From: Streptomyces sp. SCL15-4
GTDB lineage: Bacteria > Actinomycetota > Actinomycetes > Streptomycetales > Streptomycetaceae
Length of the DNA stretch: 64,000 nt
Assembly (NCBI RefSeq): GCF_033366695.1
Contig: NZ_JAOBTQ010000001.1
Span: 7,068,001-7,132,000, forward strand
Direction: 5' to 3'
The notes beneath the pieces are model-generated. The model saw only the letters and a program-made list of their open reading frames with translations. It searched no databases and had not been told where the DNA came from. Made by a program: the position numbers and the translations under genes. Positions within the stretch are counted from its first letter, which is position 1. Every line of letters starts with the position of its first letter. Shown piece by piece: positions 44,898 through 53,969 of the stretch.

Positions 44898-46700
44898 ATG
44901 CATCCCGACCGTGAACCCTCCTGGACCCCACCTGCCGACGCCGGCGAGCAGCCCCGGCAGGTGCGCCGCATCCTGCGGCTCTTCCGTCCCTACCGCGGGC
45001 GCCTCGCCATCGTCGGGCTGCTCGTCGGCGCCTCCTCGCTCGTCTCGGTGGCCACGCCGTTCCTGCTGCGGGAGACGCTCGACGTCGCCATCCCCGAGGG
45101 CCGCACGGGTCTGCTGAGCCTGCTCGCGCTCGGCATGATCCTCAGCGCCGTCCTGGCCGGCGTCTTCGGCGTGCTCCAGACGCTGATCTCGACGACCGTC
45201 GGCCAGCGGGTCATGCACGATCTGCGCACGGCGGTCTACGGCCGGCTCCAGCGCATGTCGCTCGCCTTCTTCACCCGCACCCGCACCGGCGAGGTGCAGT
45301 CCCGCATCGCCAACGACATCGGCGGCATGCAGGCCACCGTCACCTCCACCGCCACCTCCCTGGTCTCCAACGTCACCAGCGTGGTCGCCACGGTCGTCGC
45401 GATGGTCGCGCTGGACTGGCGGCTGACGATCGTCTCGCTCGTCCTGCTGCCGGCGTTCGTCTGGATCAGCCGCCGCGTCGGCAACGAACGCAAGAAGATC
45501 ACCACCCAGCGGCAGAAACAGATGGCCGCGATGGCGGCCACCGTCACCGAGTCGCTCTCGGTCAGCGGCATCCTGCTCGGCCGCACCATGGGCCGTTCCG
45601 ACTCGCTGACCGCGTCCTTCGCCGCGGAGTCCGACCGCCTGGTCGACCTCGAGGTCAGAGCGAACATGGCCGGGCGCTGGCGCATGGCCGTGATCACGAT
45701 CGTGATGGCCGCCATGCCCGCCGTCATCTACTGGACCGCCGGCCTCGCCCTCCGGTTCGGCGGCCCCGAGGTCTCCCTCGGCACCATCGTCGCCTTCGTC
45801 TCGCTCCAGCAGGGCCTGTTCCGCCCGGCCGTGAGCCTGCTCGCGACCGGCGTCCAGATCCAGACCTCCCTGGCGCTCTTCCAGCGCATCTTCGAGTACC
45901 TGGACCTGCCGGTCGACATCACCGAGCGCGAGCGACCGGTCCGCCTCGACACGGTCAAGGGCGAAGTCCGCTTCGAGGACGTCGAGTTCCGCTACGACGA
46001 CAAGGGCGGCCCCGTCCTCGACGGCGTCGACATCACCGTGCCGGCCGGCGGCAGCCTCGCCGTCGTCGGTCCCACCGGCGCCGGCAAGTCCACGCTCGGC
46101 TATCTGGTGCCGCGCCTGTACGACGTCACCGGCGGCCGGGTCACGCTGGACGGAGTGGACGTCCGCGACCTCGACTTCGACACGCTCGCCCGCGCGGTCG
46201 GCGTCGTCTCCCAGGAGACCTACCTCTTCCACGCCTCGGTCGCCGACAACCTGCGCTTCGCCAAGCCGGACGCCACCGACGCGGAACTGCACGCGGCGGC
46301 CGCTGCCGCGCAGATCCACGAGCACATCACGGCACTGCCCGACGGCTACGACACGGTCGTGGGCGAACGCGGCCACCGCTTCTCCGGCGGCGAGAAGCAG
46401 CGCCTGGCCATAGCCCGCACCATCCTGCGCGATCCGCCGGTCCTCATCCTGGACGAGGCGACCAGTGCGCTCGACACCCGCACGGAGGCCGCCGTCCAGC
46501 AGGCCATCGACGCGCTGTCGGCCGACCGCACCACGATCACCATCGCCCACCGGCTGTCCACCGTCCGCGGTGCCGACCAGATCGTGGTGCTGGACTCCGG
46601 ACGCGTCGCCGAACGCGGCACGCACGAGGAACTCCTGGAGCGCGACGGCCGGTACGCGGCCCTGGTGCGCCGCGATGCGCGATTGCGACCGACAGACTGA
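44898..46700 (+). CDS. ABC exporter (homodimeric type), MarR-controlled
   Basis: Half-transporter of 600 residues: six membrane segments to about residue 320, then the ATPase domain with GPTGAGKST, Q-loop SQETYLF, signature FSGGEKQR, Walker B LILDEATSA and switch His TIAHRLST, all intact. Expected to work as a homodimer exporting a drug or lipid-like substrate. ATG 44898 has GTAGGAG upstream. Divergent MarR gene and operator suggest induction by the exported compound. Confidence 0.93.
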   Translation: MHPDREPSWTPPADAGEQPRQVRRILRLFRPYRGRLAIVGLLVGASSLVSVATPFLLRETLDVAIPEGRTGLLSLLALGMILSAVLAGVFGVLQTLISTTVGQRVMHDLRTAVYGRLQRMSLAFFTRTRTGEVQSRIANDIGGMQATVTSTATSLVSNVTSVVATVVAMVALDWRLTIVSLVLLPAFVWISRRVGNERKKITTQRQKQMAAMAATVTESLSVSGILLGRTMGRSDSLTASFAAESDRLVDLEVRANMAGRWRMAVITIVMAAMPAVIYWTAGLALRFGGPEVSLGTIVAFVSLQQGLFRPAVSLLATGVQIQTSLALFQRIFEYLDLPVDITERERPVRLDTVKGEVRFEDVEFRYDDKGGPVLDGVDITVPAGGSLAVVGPTGAGKSTLGYLVPRLYDVTGGRVTLDGVDVRDLDFDTLARAVGVVSQETYLFHASVADNLRFAKPDATDAELHAAAAAAQIHEHITALPDGYDTVVGERGHRFSGGEKQRLAIARTILRDPPVLILDEATSALDTRTEAAVQQAIDALSADRTTITIAHRLSTVRGADQIVVLDSGRVAERGTHEELLERDGRYAALVRRDARLRPTD

Positions 46701-46743
46701 ACATATGCCAGGTTTATGACGATGTGCGTATTAACGTGCCCGC

Positions 46744-47643
46744 ATGCAGACGAACACTCCGCCACGGAGCACGATCCGACTGACACGCCGGGGCAGACTC
46801 CTCACCATCGTGGCCGGCGCCGTCGCGGCCGGCACCGCCGTGGCGGTGCCGCTGCTGCTGCTCGCGAGCGACCGCGAGCAGACCAGGCCCGCCACACTGG
46901 TCATCCCGGAAGGCTGGCGCGCGAATCAGGTGTACGACGCGGTCGACAAGGCGCTCCGGCTGCCCCCGGGCAGCACCCGCAAGTCGCTCGGCAAGGCGGC
47001 GCTCAGACTGCCCGGCGAGGCCGAGGGCAACCCGGAGGGCTATCTCTTCCCGGCGACGTACCCGATCCCGGAAGGCGCGACCCCCGAGTCGCTGCTGCGC
47101 ACCATGGTCGACACCGCCAACGACAAATACGGCCTCGCGCCGGTCACGGCGGGGGCCCAGCGCAACGCCATGAACCTCCACCAGGCCGTCACGGTCGCCA
47201 GCATCGTCCAGGCCGAGGCCGGCTCCAAGGCGGACATGGGCAAGATCGCCCGGGTCATCCTCAACCGGCTGGCCCGCGGGATGCCGCTGCAAATGGACTC
47301 GACGGTCAGCTACGCGCTCGACCACGACCCGGTCCAGGCCGGCAGCAGCGGCCAGGTGCAGAGCCCGTACAACTCCTATCAGCGCATGGGCCTGCCCCCG
47401 ACCCCGATCGACAACCCCGGAGCGGACGCCATGCGCGCCGCCCTCAACCCCACGCCGGGCGACTGGCTCTACTTCGTCACGGTCCGGCCCGGGGACACCC
47501 GCTTCACCGCCGACTACGACGAGCACCTGCGGAACGTGGCCGAGTTCCACGCCGTCCACCAGAGCGCCGCACCGGCCTCGCCGGACGGCGGCGTGCCCTG
47601 GTCCTCGCCCTCCCCGGTCCCCGCGCAGCCCTCGGCCGGCTGA
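46744..47643 (+). CDS. MltG/YceG-like endolytic transglycosylase
   Basis: Membrane-anchored protein of 299 residues: N-terminal anchor (LLTIVAGAVAAGTAVAVPLLLL), then the YceG domain with LEGYLFP-like word EGYLFPATY, catalytic Glu158 in ASIVQAEAG, and ILNRLARGMPLQMDSTVSYAL, SPYNSYQRMGLPPTPI. Releases glycan chains during synthesis in the family. It is shorter than housekeeping MltG and sits alone, so it is probably a second copy. No clear ribosome site at ATG 46744. Confidence 0.88.
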   Translation: MQTNTPPRSTIRLTRRGRLLTIVAGAVAAGTAVAVPLLLLASDREQTRPATLVIPEGWRANQVYDAVDKALRLPPGSTRKSLGKAALRLPGEAEGNPEGYLFPATYPIPEGATPESLLRTMVDTANDKYGLAPVTAGAQRNAMNLHQAVTVASIVQAEAGSKADMGKIARVILNRLARGMPLQMDSTVSYALDHDPVQAGSSGQVQSPYNSYQRMGLPPTPIDNPGADAMRAALNPTPGDWLYFVTVRPGDTRFTADYDEHLRNVAEFHAVHQSAAPASPDGGVPWSSPSPVPAQPSAG

Positions 47644-47654
47644 GCGGCGGAACG

Positions 47655-48731
47655 TCACGCGGCGAGGGGCTCGCCGTCGAGCAGCCGACGGATGTCCCGG
47701 ACGGCCGCGCGTCCGGCCCGGTTGGCTCCGATGGTGCTGGCCGAGGGGCCGTAGCCGAGGAGATGCACCCGCGGATCGGCGACCGCGCGGGTGCCCTCCA
47801 GCCGGATGCCGCCGCCCGGCTCGCGCAGCCCGAGCGGCGCGAGATGGTCGAGCGCGGCCCGGAAACCGGTCGCCCACAGGATCACGTCGGCCGCGACCTT
47901 CCGCCCGTCCCGCCATTCCACGCCGTCCGGGGTGATCCGGTCGAACATGGGCAGCCGGTCCAGGACCCCGTCCGCGAGACCCCGCCGGATCGCGTCGTTC
48001 AGCGGCAGCCCGGTGACCGAGACCACACTGCGCGGCGGCAGCCCCCGGCGCACCCGCTCCTCCACCAGTGCGACGGCCGCGCGGCCCGCCTCCTCGTCGA
48101 ACGGCCCCTCGCGGAAGACCGGGGGCCGCCGGGTGACCCAGGTGGTCGCGGCGGCGTACGGGGCCAGCTCCAGCAGGTGCTGGGTGCCCGACGCCCCACC
48201 GCCCACCACCACGACCCGCCGGCCGGCGAACTCCTCGGGACCCGCGTATCGCGCGGTGTGCAACTGCCGCCCGCGGAAGGTCTCCTGGCCGGGATAGCGC
48301 GGCCAGAACGGCCGGTCCCAGGTGCCGGTCGCATTGATCAGCGCCCGGGTCGCCCAGATGCCCTCCGACGTCTCCACGAGCAGCCGCCCCCCGGCGCCCT
48401 CGCGTACCGTGCGGACGTCCACGGGCCGCCGTACCCGCAGGTCGAACGCGCGCTCGTACCGGTCGAAGTACTCCCGGACCACCTCGGCCGAGGGCCGCGC
48501 CGGGTCGGCGTCCGTCAGCTCCATGCCGGGCAGCGCGTGCATCCCGTGCACCTTGCCGAACGTCAGCGAGGGCCACCGGAACTGCCAGGCGCCGCCGGGC
48601 CCGGGGGAGTGGTCGAGGACCGCGAAGTCGCGGCCCGGACCGGCACCGGACCGCCGCAGGTGATAGGCGGCGGACAGACCTGCCTGGCCCGCTCCCACGA
48701 CGACGACCTCGACCTCGCGTGCTGCGTTCAC
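47655..48731 (-). CDS. Flavin-dependent monooxygenase
   Basis: FAD/NAD(P)H oxidoreductase of 358 residues. The FAD-binding GAGQAGLSAAYHL is at the start, NADPH-binding VVVGGGASGTQHL in the middle and the ATGFRAALD motif near the end, as in class B monooxygenases. Start GTG 48731 is preferred over 48758 because the FAD motif then follows at usual distance; ribosome site is weak. Could be tied to sulfonate use because the neighbour operon imports sulfonates, but they may be separate. Confidence 0.88.
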   Translation of the reverse strand: MNAAREVEVVVVGAGQAGLSAAYHLRRSGAGPGRDFAVLDHSPGPGGAWQFRWPSLTFGKVHGMHALPGMELTDADPARPSAEVVREYFDRYERAFDLRVRRPVDVRTVREGAGGRLLVETSEGIWATRALINATGTWDRPFWPRYPGQETFRGRQLHTARYAGPEEFAGRRVVVVGGGASGTQHLLELAPYAAATTWVTRRPPVFREGPFDEEAGRAAVALVEERVRRGLPPRSVVSVTGLPLNDAIRRGLADGVLDRLPMFDRITPDGVEWRDGRKVAADVILWATGFRAALDHLAPLGLREPGGGIRLEGTRAVADPRVHLLGYGPSASTIGANRAGRAAVRDIRRLLDGEPLAA

Positions 48732-48794
48732 GCCTGTTCCCAACAGGAACCGGCGCACGGATCTTCCCGGCGGTCCGGTTCCCGACCGGAGTCG

Positions 48795-49802
48795 TCAGTG
48801 CCTGGCCGGGGTCGTCGACGGCGGGAGTCCGCCGTTGTACCGACGGTCCACGAAGCCGCCGAAGCCGACCTTGTGCGGGATGAGCCCCAGCTCGGCGAAG
48901 GTGTCGGTGATCCGCTGCTCCGAGGCGACCAGCGGATCGTCGACGGCGACCGCGACGCGGGTGGAGTTCGTGCGCCGCACGGAGGCCAGCGCCACCTCGT
49001 ACGGCAGACCGGTGTCTTCGGCCCACACCTTGGCCCACTCCTCCTGGTGGCCGTCCACCCAGTCCGTGGCCCGCCGCAGCCGTGCCAGGTAGTCCTTGAT
49101 GGCGGCGGCCTTCTCGCGGTCCTTCAGCGCGGCGGGCGAGGCCACCTGGAAGGTGAGGCCGTTGGTGACGCCGTCCCCGGTGGTCAGCACCCGGCCCTGC
49201 TTCGCCTGGAGGATCTGCGAGGTGTACGGGTCCCAGACCGCCCAGGCGTCGACCTTGCCGGAGGTGAACGCGGCGAGCGCGTCGGCCGGCTGGAGGTACT
49301 TGACCTTGACGTCGGACAGGCCCAGTCCCGCCTTCTCGAGCGAGGCGACCAGTTGGTAGTGGGCGGACGAGCCCTGGGCGACGGCGACGGACCTGCCCTC
49401 GAGCTGCCGGGTTGCGGTCAGTTCCGAGCCGTTCGGCACCAGGATGGTGTCGCCCTTGGAGGTGCCGTGCCAGGCCGCCACGACGGTGATCTTCGAGCCG
49501 GCGCCGGCCGCGAAGACGGGCGGGGTGTTGCCGACGCCGCCTATGTCGACGGCCTTGGCGTTGACGGCCTCCAGCAGCGGCGGGCCGGAGGTGAACGTCG
49601 ACCACTTGATCTTGTAGTGCAGGTTCTCCAGCTCACCGGCGGCCCGCAGGATGGCTTCCGAACCGCCTTTCTGGTCGCCGACGTCCAGCGTGACCGAGCC
49701 CGTTCCGTCGGTGTCGGTGCTCGCGGACGAGCTTCCGCCGCAGGCGGTGAGCAGCAGGGCGAAGGGCAGGAGCAGTGCGGCGGGGAGGAGTCGTCGTCGC
49801 AT
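48795..49802 (-). CDS. ABC substrate-binding lipoprotein, sulfonate/nitrate/taurine type
   Basis: 335-residue lipoprotein with lipobox LTAC and family words GGSEAILRAAGELE, VDIGGVGNTPPVFAAGAGS, AWAVWDPYTSQIL and TWVDGHQEEWA-like end. These match the SsuA family that captures alkanesulfonates. It is the last gene of the permease-ATPase-binding protein operon. A leader peptide with Cys codons upstream links it to sulfur control. Confidence 0.92.
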   Translation of the reverse strand: MRRRLLPAALLLPFALLLTACGGSSSASTDTDGTGSVTLDVGDQKGGSEAILRAAGELENLHYKIKWSTFTSGPPLLEAVNAKAVDIGGVGNTPPVFAAGAGSKITVVAAWHGTSKGDTILVPNGSELTATRQLEGRSVAVAQGSSAHYQLVASLEKAGLGLSDVKVKYLQPADALAAFTSGKVDAWAVWDPYTSQILQAKQGRVLTTGDGVTNGLTFQVASPAALKDREKAAAIKDYLARLRRATDWVDGHQEEWAKVWAEDTGLPYEVALASVRRTNSTRVAVAVDDPLVASEQRITDTFAELGLIPHKVGFGGFVDRRYNGGLPPSTTPARH

Positions 49803-49818
49803 GGGGTTCCGTTCCGGT

Positions 49819-49890
49819 GCGAGGGCGCGAGGGCGCGAGGGTGCGAGGGTGCGAGGGTGCGAGGGTGCGAGGGTGCGGGGGCGCGAAGGT
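49819..49890. repeat. Octanucleotide tandem repeat inside transporter operon
   Basis: Seven consecutive copies of GCGAGGG(C/T) from 49819 to 49874 followed by two degenerate copies, in the gap between the ATPase and binding-protein genes. Lies in transcribed DNA. Confidence 0.85.
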
Positions 49891-49907
49891 GGGCGCGGGC
49901 GCGGGGG

Positions 49908-50621
49908 TCAGGCGGTTTCGGGGGCGGTGTCGACGCCGAGGAGTCCGAGCAGCCGGGCGCGGAGCGCGGCGAACCGGGGATCGGTGATCTCGCGCGGCCG
50001 GTCGAGGCCGATGTGCTGTTCGTGGGCGATCCGGCCCTGGTCCATCACCAGGACGCGGTCGGCGAGCAGCACGGCCTCCTCGACGTCGTGCGTGACCAGC
50101 AGCACCGCGCAACCCCGGCGCTGCCACACCTCCCCGACCAGGCGCTGGGCCTTGATCCGGGTCAGCGCGTCGAGGGCGCCGAACGGCTCGTCGAGCAGCA
50201 GCAGATCGGGTTCGCGCACCAGGGCGCGGGCGAGGGAGGCGCGCTGGGCCTCGCCGCCGGACAGCGTCTTCGGCCAGGCGTCGACGCGGTGATCGAGACC
50301 GACCTCGTCCAACACCCGTTCGGCGACGGCTCGTCCGGGCCTGCCGGGCAGCCCGAGCAGGACGTTGCGCCACACCTTCTTCCAGGGCATGAGCCGGGGT
50401 GCCTGGAAGGCGACGGCCCGGCGGTGCGGGACCAGTGCCGTGCCCTCGATGTCCCGGTCCAGGCCCGCGAGGATGCGCAGCAGGGTCGACTTGCCGCAGC
50501 CGCTGCGGCCGAGCAGGGCCACGAACTCGCCGGGCGCGATGTCGAGTCGCAGGTCGTCGATGACCGCGCGGCCGTCGAAGGAGCGGGTCAGCCCCTCGAC
50601 ATGGACCGCGGGCGCGGTCAT
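49908..50621 (-). CDS. ABC transporter ATP-binding protein, sulfonate type
   Basis: ATPase of 237 residues with GRSGCGKST, signature LSGGEAQR, Walker B LLLLDEPFGALD and switch His THDVEEAV, the SsuB/TauB pattern. Start ATG 50621 overlaps the permease stop by four bases (ATGA). Energises sulfonate uptake with the adjacent permease and binding protein. Confidence 0.92.
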   Translation of the reverse strand: MTAPAVHVEGLTRSFDGRAVIDDLRLDIAPGEFVALLGRSGCGKSTLLRILAGLDRDIEGTALVPHRRAVAFQAPRLMPWKKVWRNVLLGLPGRPGRAVAERVLDEVGLDHRVDAWPKTLSGGEAQRASLARALVREPDLLLLDEPFGALDALTRIKAQRLVGEVWQRRGCAVLLVTHDVEEAVLLADRVLVMDQGRIAHEQHIGLDRPREITDPRFAALRARLLGLLGVDTAPETA

Positions 50622-51508
50622 CGTCCGGTGAACGTCGGTCGCCATTGCAGCAGCAGCCTTTCGAGGGAGCGGACGACGAAGTCGGCGAGCAGGCCGAGGA
50701 AGGCGTAGACGATCAGGCAGACCACGATCACGTCGGTCCGCAGGAAGTCCCGCGCCTGGACCATCAGAAAGCCGATGCCGGCGTCGGCGTTGACCTGCTC
50801 GGCGAAGACGAGAGCGAGCCAGGCGATGCCGAGCGAGTAGCGCAGCCCGGTCAGCGCCCCGGGCAGCGCGCCCGGCAGGACGACGTGCCGTACCAGCCCC
50901 CACCGGGACAGTCCCAGTGACTCACCGGCCTCGACGAGCTGGGCGTCGACACCGCGGATGCCCGCGTAGACGTTGAGGTAGAGCGGGAAGGTGACGCCGA
51001 GCGTGATGATCGCGGTCTTCGGGGCCTCACCGATGCCGAACCAGATGATGAACAACGGGATGAGACCGACGAACGGCACCGTCCGCAGCATCTGCACCGG
51101 CGCGTCCACCAGGTCCTCGCCGATCCGGAACAGCCCCGCGACCAAGGCGAGTCCGGTGCCGGTCACCGTGCCGAACAGCAGGCCCAGCGCCACCCGCCGG
51201 AGCGAGGTCGCCATGGCCGACGGCAGCGAGCCGTCGCCGACCAGGTCCCAGCCGACCCGGGCGATCCGGCCGGGCGAGGCGAGCACGTCCGCCGTCAACA
51301 GCCCTGTGGCGCTGAGGAGTTGCCACAGGGCCAGGAGCAGGAGCGGGCCGGTGGCGCGGCGCAGCCAGCGGGGGATCCGGGTACGGCGGACGGAGACGGG
51401 GACGACGCGCTGGAGGTCGGGGGACGCGCTTCCGTCAGGATGTTCCGGTGTGGAGGTACCGGACGTGTCGGTTGATGGGGGATTGGGCGGGGCGTGGCTG
51501 ATGCTCAT
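50618..51508 (-). CDS. ABC transporter permease, sulfonate type
   Basis: Integral membrane protein of 296 residues. It begins with a Ser/Thr/Pro-rich stretch then hydrophobic segments. The EAA loop reads ESLGLSRWGLVRHVVLPGALPG, matching SsuC/TauC. First structural gene of the operon; ATG 51508 has CGGAG six bases upstream. Confidence 0.92.
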   Translation of the reverse strand: MSISHAPPNPPSTDTSGTSTPEHPDGSASPDLQRVVPVSVRRTRIPRWLRRATGPLLLLALWQLLSATGLLTADVLASPGRIARVGWDLVGDGSLPSAMATSLRRVALGLLFGTVTGTGLALVAGLFRIGEDLVDAPVQMLRTVPFVGLIPLFIIWFGIGEAPKTAIITLGVTFPLYLNVYAGIRGVDAQLVEAGESLGLSRWGLVRHVVLPGALPGALTGLRYSLGIAWLALVFAEQVNADAGIGFLMVQARDFLRTDVIVVCLIVYAFLGLLADFVVRSLERLLLQWRPTFTGR

Positions 51509-51639
51509 GGACGCTCCGGAAAAGGAGACGGCTCCGCGCCGCCTCGCCATGCTCAGGTCAATGAGCGGTCAAGGCGTGCGTACGGGCAGGCAGGGGCGGC
51601 CCGGAGTCCGAGCGGAGGAGAAGGGGGGAGAGAGGGGCG

Positions 51640-51723
51640 TCAGCGGCCGAGGGGACACGCGGCGGAGGCCACCCGCAGCAGGTCGATGTGACCGCGCGTG
51701 GTGAGCAGGGCTGAACGCGACAT
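51640..51723 (-). CDS. Putative leader peptide of the sulfur-transport operon (27 aa)
   Basis: Small gene reading MSRSALLTTRGHIDLLR then VASAACPLGR and stop. The words HIDLLRVAS and the Cys near the end match the short leader peptides found before actinobacterial sulfur-assimilation operons, where translation speed at Cys codons is thought to control downstream expression. It begins about 215 bp before the permease gene on the same strand. No strong ribosome site, which is common for this group. Not a structural protein. Confidence 0.75.
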   Translation of the reverse strand: MSRSALLTTRGHIDLLRVASAACPLGR

Positions 51724-51845
51724 GCGGCCGAACGTAGTCAGAGGGACGTGCACAGGTCAACGGTGTCTCGCGTTATGGACCGGCCGTATCAGAATTGAGG
51801 GCTGCCGACGCGTGTGAAAACCGGCGTATGGGTCAGGATGGGGGC

Positions 51846-52268
51846 ATGTCCGATGCCTTCACCACGCGCATGCTGCACGTCTCCACCGGTTCCCGGGAGC
51901 GTGTCGTCGATCTGACCGCCGACTGCGAGGAGTTCCTGCGGGAGGCGGCGGCCGGCCGGGACGGTCTGCTCAACATCTTCGTCCCACACGCCACCGCCGG
52001 GATCGCCGTCATCGAGACCGGCTCCGGCAGCGACGACGACCTCCTCGCGGCCCTGCACACCCTGCTGCCCGCCGACGACCGCTGGCAGCACCGGCACGGC
52101 AGCCCCGGCCACGGCCGCGATCACGTCCTGCCCGCGATCGTCCCGCCGCACGCCACCCTTCCGGTGATCGACGGCCGCCTGGAGTTGGGCACCTGGCAGT
52201 CGGTGTGCCTGGTGGACACCAACAAGGACAATCCCGACCGTCGGGTACGCCTGAGTTTCCTCGGCTGA
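51846..52268 (+). CDS. YjbQ family protein (secondary thiamine-phosphate synthase fold)
   Basis: 140-residue protein with the conserved HATAGIAVIE, HGSPGHGRDHVLPAI and LGTWQSVCLVDT...RRVRLSF pattern. The E. coli member YjbQ has weak thiamine phosphate synthase activity; true function is unknown. ATG 51846 follows GGATGGGGGC. Transcribed away from the leader peptide. Confidence 0.93.
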   Translation: MSDAFTTRMLHVSTGSRERVVDLTADCEEFLREAAAGRDGLLNIFVPHATAGIAVIETGSGSDDDLLAALHTLLPADDRWQHRHGSPGHGRDHVLPAIVPPHATLPVIDGRLELGTWQSVCLVDTNKDNPDRRVRLSFLG

Positions 52269-52326
52269 GTCTCCTCGGCTGGGCCGCATTGCCGGCCGAG
52301 GAGTTCCGCCGGCCGGACCGGACGGG

Positions 52327-52734
52327 TCAGTGACGCCCGGCGGTGTCCTCCTGGTCCGCCTTCTCCTTCTTCAGGTTCTTCAGCCGCGCGGCTTCCTTGC
52401 GGACCTCGGCCTGGGTGGCGCGCTCCTTCTCCAGCCACTCGGGCCGCTCCTGCTTGAGCGCCTCGATCTGCTCGGTGGTCAGCGCCTCGGTGACGCCGCC
52501 GCGGGCCAGGCCCGCGATGGACACGCCCAGCTTGGCGGCCACCACCGGGCGCGGGTGGGGACCGTTGAGCCGCAGCTCGCGCAGCCACTCCGGCGGGTCG
52601 GCCTGCAGCTCGGTCAGCTCGGCGCGGGTGACCACACCCTCCTGGAAGGAGGCGGGGGTGGCGGGGAGGTACACACCCAGCTTCTTCGCCGCGGTCGCGG
52701 GCTTCATCGTCTGGGTGTTCTGCTGCGACTTCAT
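52327..52734 (-). CDS. DUF5997-type small basic protein
   Basis: 135 residues with MKPATAAKKLGVYLPATPASF, TRAELTELQ, DPPEWLRELRLNGPHPRP and a Lys/Glu-rich C-terminal helix (ARLKNLKKEKADQED). Known only as a domain of unknown function. Divergent from the LysR-like substrate-binding gene, a pair I recall as conserved in streptomycetes. Weak ribosome site at ATG 52734. Confidence 0.85.
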   Translation of the reverse strand: MKSQQNTQTMKPATAAKKLGVYLPATPASFQEGVVTRAELTELQADPPEWLRELRLNGPHPRPVVAAKLGVSIAGLARGGVTEALTTEQIEALKQERPEWLEKERATQAEVRKEAARLKNLKKEKADQEDTAGRH

Positions 52735-52816
52735 GAGGTCAAGGGTATCGGCCGGCTGCGCGGACGCCGACCACGGCCGGGACCGGGGCGACGCCGGCGG
52801 CCGGTAGTCTGGCCCG

Positions 52817-53623
52817 GTGACAGGCTCGGAGGAATCACCGTCGTTCCGGCTCGCGTACGTTCCCGGGGTGACGCCCGCCAAGTGGGTGAAGGTCTGGAAC
52901 GAGCGCCATCCCGGCATCCAGCTCACCCTCGCCCAAATCCCGGCCGCCGAGGCGCCGGGGGTGCTGCGCGCGGGGGAGGCGGACGCCGGCCTCGTCCGGC
53001 TGCCGGTCGACCGTACGTACTTCAGCGCGATCCCGCTGTACACCGAGACCACGGTGGTCATCGTCCCCAAGGACCACCTGATCACGGCCGCGGAGGAGGT
53101 GACCCTGGCCGACCTCGCCGACGAGGTGCTCTTCCACCCGCTGGACGACGTCTTCGACTGGGAGGCCCCGCCGGGCGAACCGGCCTTCGAACGCCCCGCC
53201 ACGACGCCGGACGCCATCGAGCTGGTGGCGGCGAACGTCGGCCTCCTGCTCGTGCCGCAGTCGCTGGCCCGCCTGTACCACCGCCGGGACCTCACCTACC
53301 GCCCGGTCGTCGACGCGCCGCAGTCGAGCGTCGCGCTGTCCTGGCCGGAGGAGGCCACCACCGACCTGGTGGAGGACTTCATCGGCATCGTCCGCGGCCG
53401 CACGGTCAACAGCACCCGGGGCCGTACGGCGGCGCCCGGGACCGACGACCGGCGCACGCGCACCGACCAGCAGAAACCGGCGGCGAAGTCCTCCGGCAAG
53501 TCGTCCTCGAAGGCCTCGGCGAAGTCGTCCGGGAAGCCGGCGGGCCGTACGGCGGGCGCCCGCACCGGCGGCGCCCGGACGGCCAAACCGGCCAAGCGGG
53601 GCAAGCCGCGCCGCAGGTCGTGA
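52817..53623 (+). CDS. LysR-type substrate-binding domain protein lacking the HTH
   Basis: 268-residue protein. Residues 1-200 are a complete LysR effector-binding domain (FRLAYVPGVTPAKWVKVW, EADAGLVRLP, TTVVIVPKDHLI, VAANVGLLLVPQSLARL). No N-terminal winged helix is encoded upstream. The last 65 residues are Lys/Ser/Ala/Gly rich (SSGKSSSKASAKSSGKPAG), a histone-like tail that could bind DNA or be a target for modification. GTG 52817. Likely partner of the divergent DUF5997 gene. Confidence 0.85.
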   Translation: MTGSEESPSFRLAYVPGVTPAKWVKVWNERHPGIQLTLAQIPAAEAPGVLRAGEADAGLVRLPVDRTYFSAIPLYTETTVVIVPKDHLITAAEEVTLADLADEVLFHPLDDVFDWEAPPGEPAFERPATTPDAIELVAANVGLLLVPQSLARLYHRRDLTYRPVVDAPQSSVALSWPEEATTDLVEDFIGIVRGRTVNSTRGRTAAPGTDDRRTRTDQQKPAAKSSGKSSSKASAKSSGKPAGRTAGARTGGARTAKPAKRGKPRRRS

Positions 53624-53756
53624 GGCGGGGCGCCGGACGAGAGGACCGACGGCGCAAAGGCGGACCGCATCACCCCAAGCCGGCCGGAGGCCGCGAGGAC
53701 GTACGGCTCGACACGGCGCGGGGCCGCAGAGGCGGTACGGCCTGGCACAGGGCGGA

Positions 53757-53858
53757 GCGCGCAAGGGCGTGTGGCCTGGTACGGGCCCGGGCGCGCAAGG
53801 GCGTGCGGCTTGATACGGGTCGGGGCGCGCAGGCGCGTGCGGTCTGACGCGGGCCCAC
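53757..53858. repeat. Imperfect 34-bp tandem repeats
   Basis: Three or more copies with a 34-bp period, marked by GCGCGCAAGG at 53757 and 53791 and GCGCGCAGG at 53825; a more diverged copy precedes at about 53716. They lie in the 345-bp gene-free stretch 53624-53969 between convergent genes. Confidence 0.75.
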
Positions 53859-53969
53859 GGGCACAGGGGCGCCGCCTGCCCGGCGCGGTGCCGGAAGGCG
53901 TCGTCGGGACGTCCTGCCGTACGCGGTGGTGAGCGCGGTCGCCGGTACGGCCCGGCCGCCTTCCTCGCC

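Noticed and set aside
46714..49605. 963-residue minus-strand frame
   Set aside because: Shadow of MltG-like, monooxygenase and binding-protein genes, which have clear motifs in other frames.
49633..50373. 246-residue minus-strand frame across the octanucleotide array
   Set aside because: It is the ATPase gene read in another frame plus the repeat; Arg/Pro rich without motifs.
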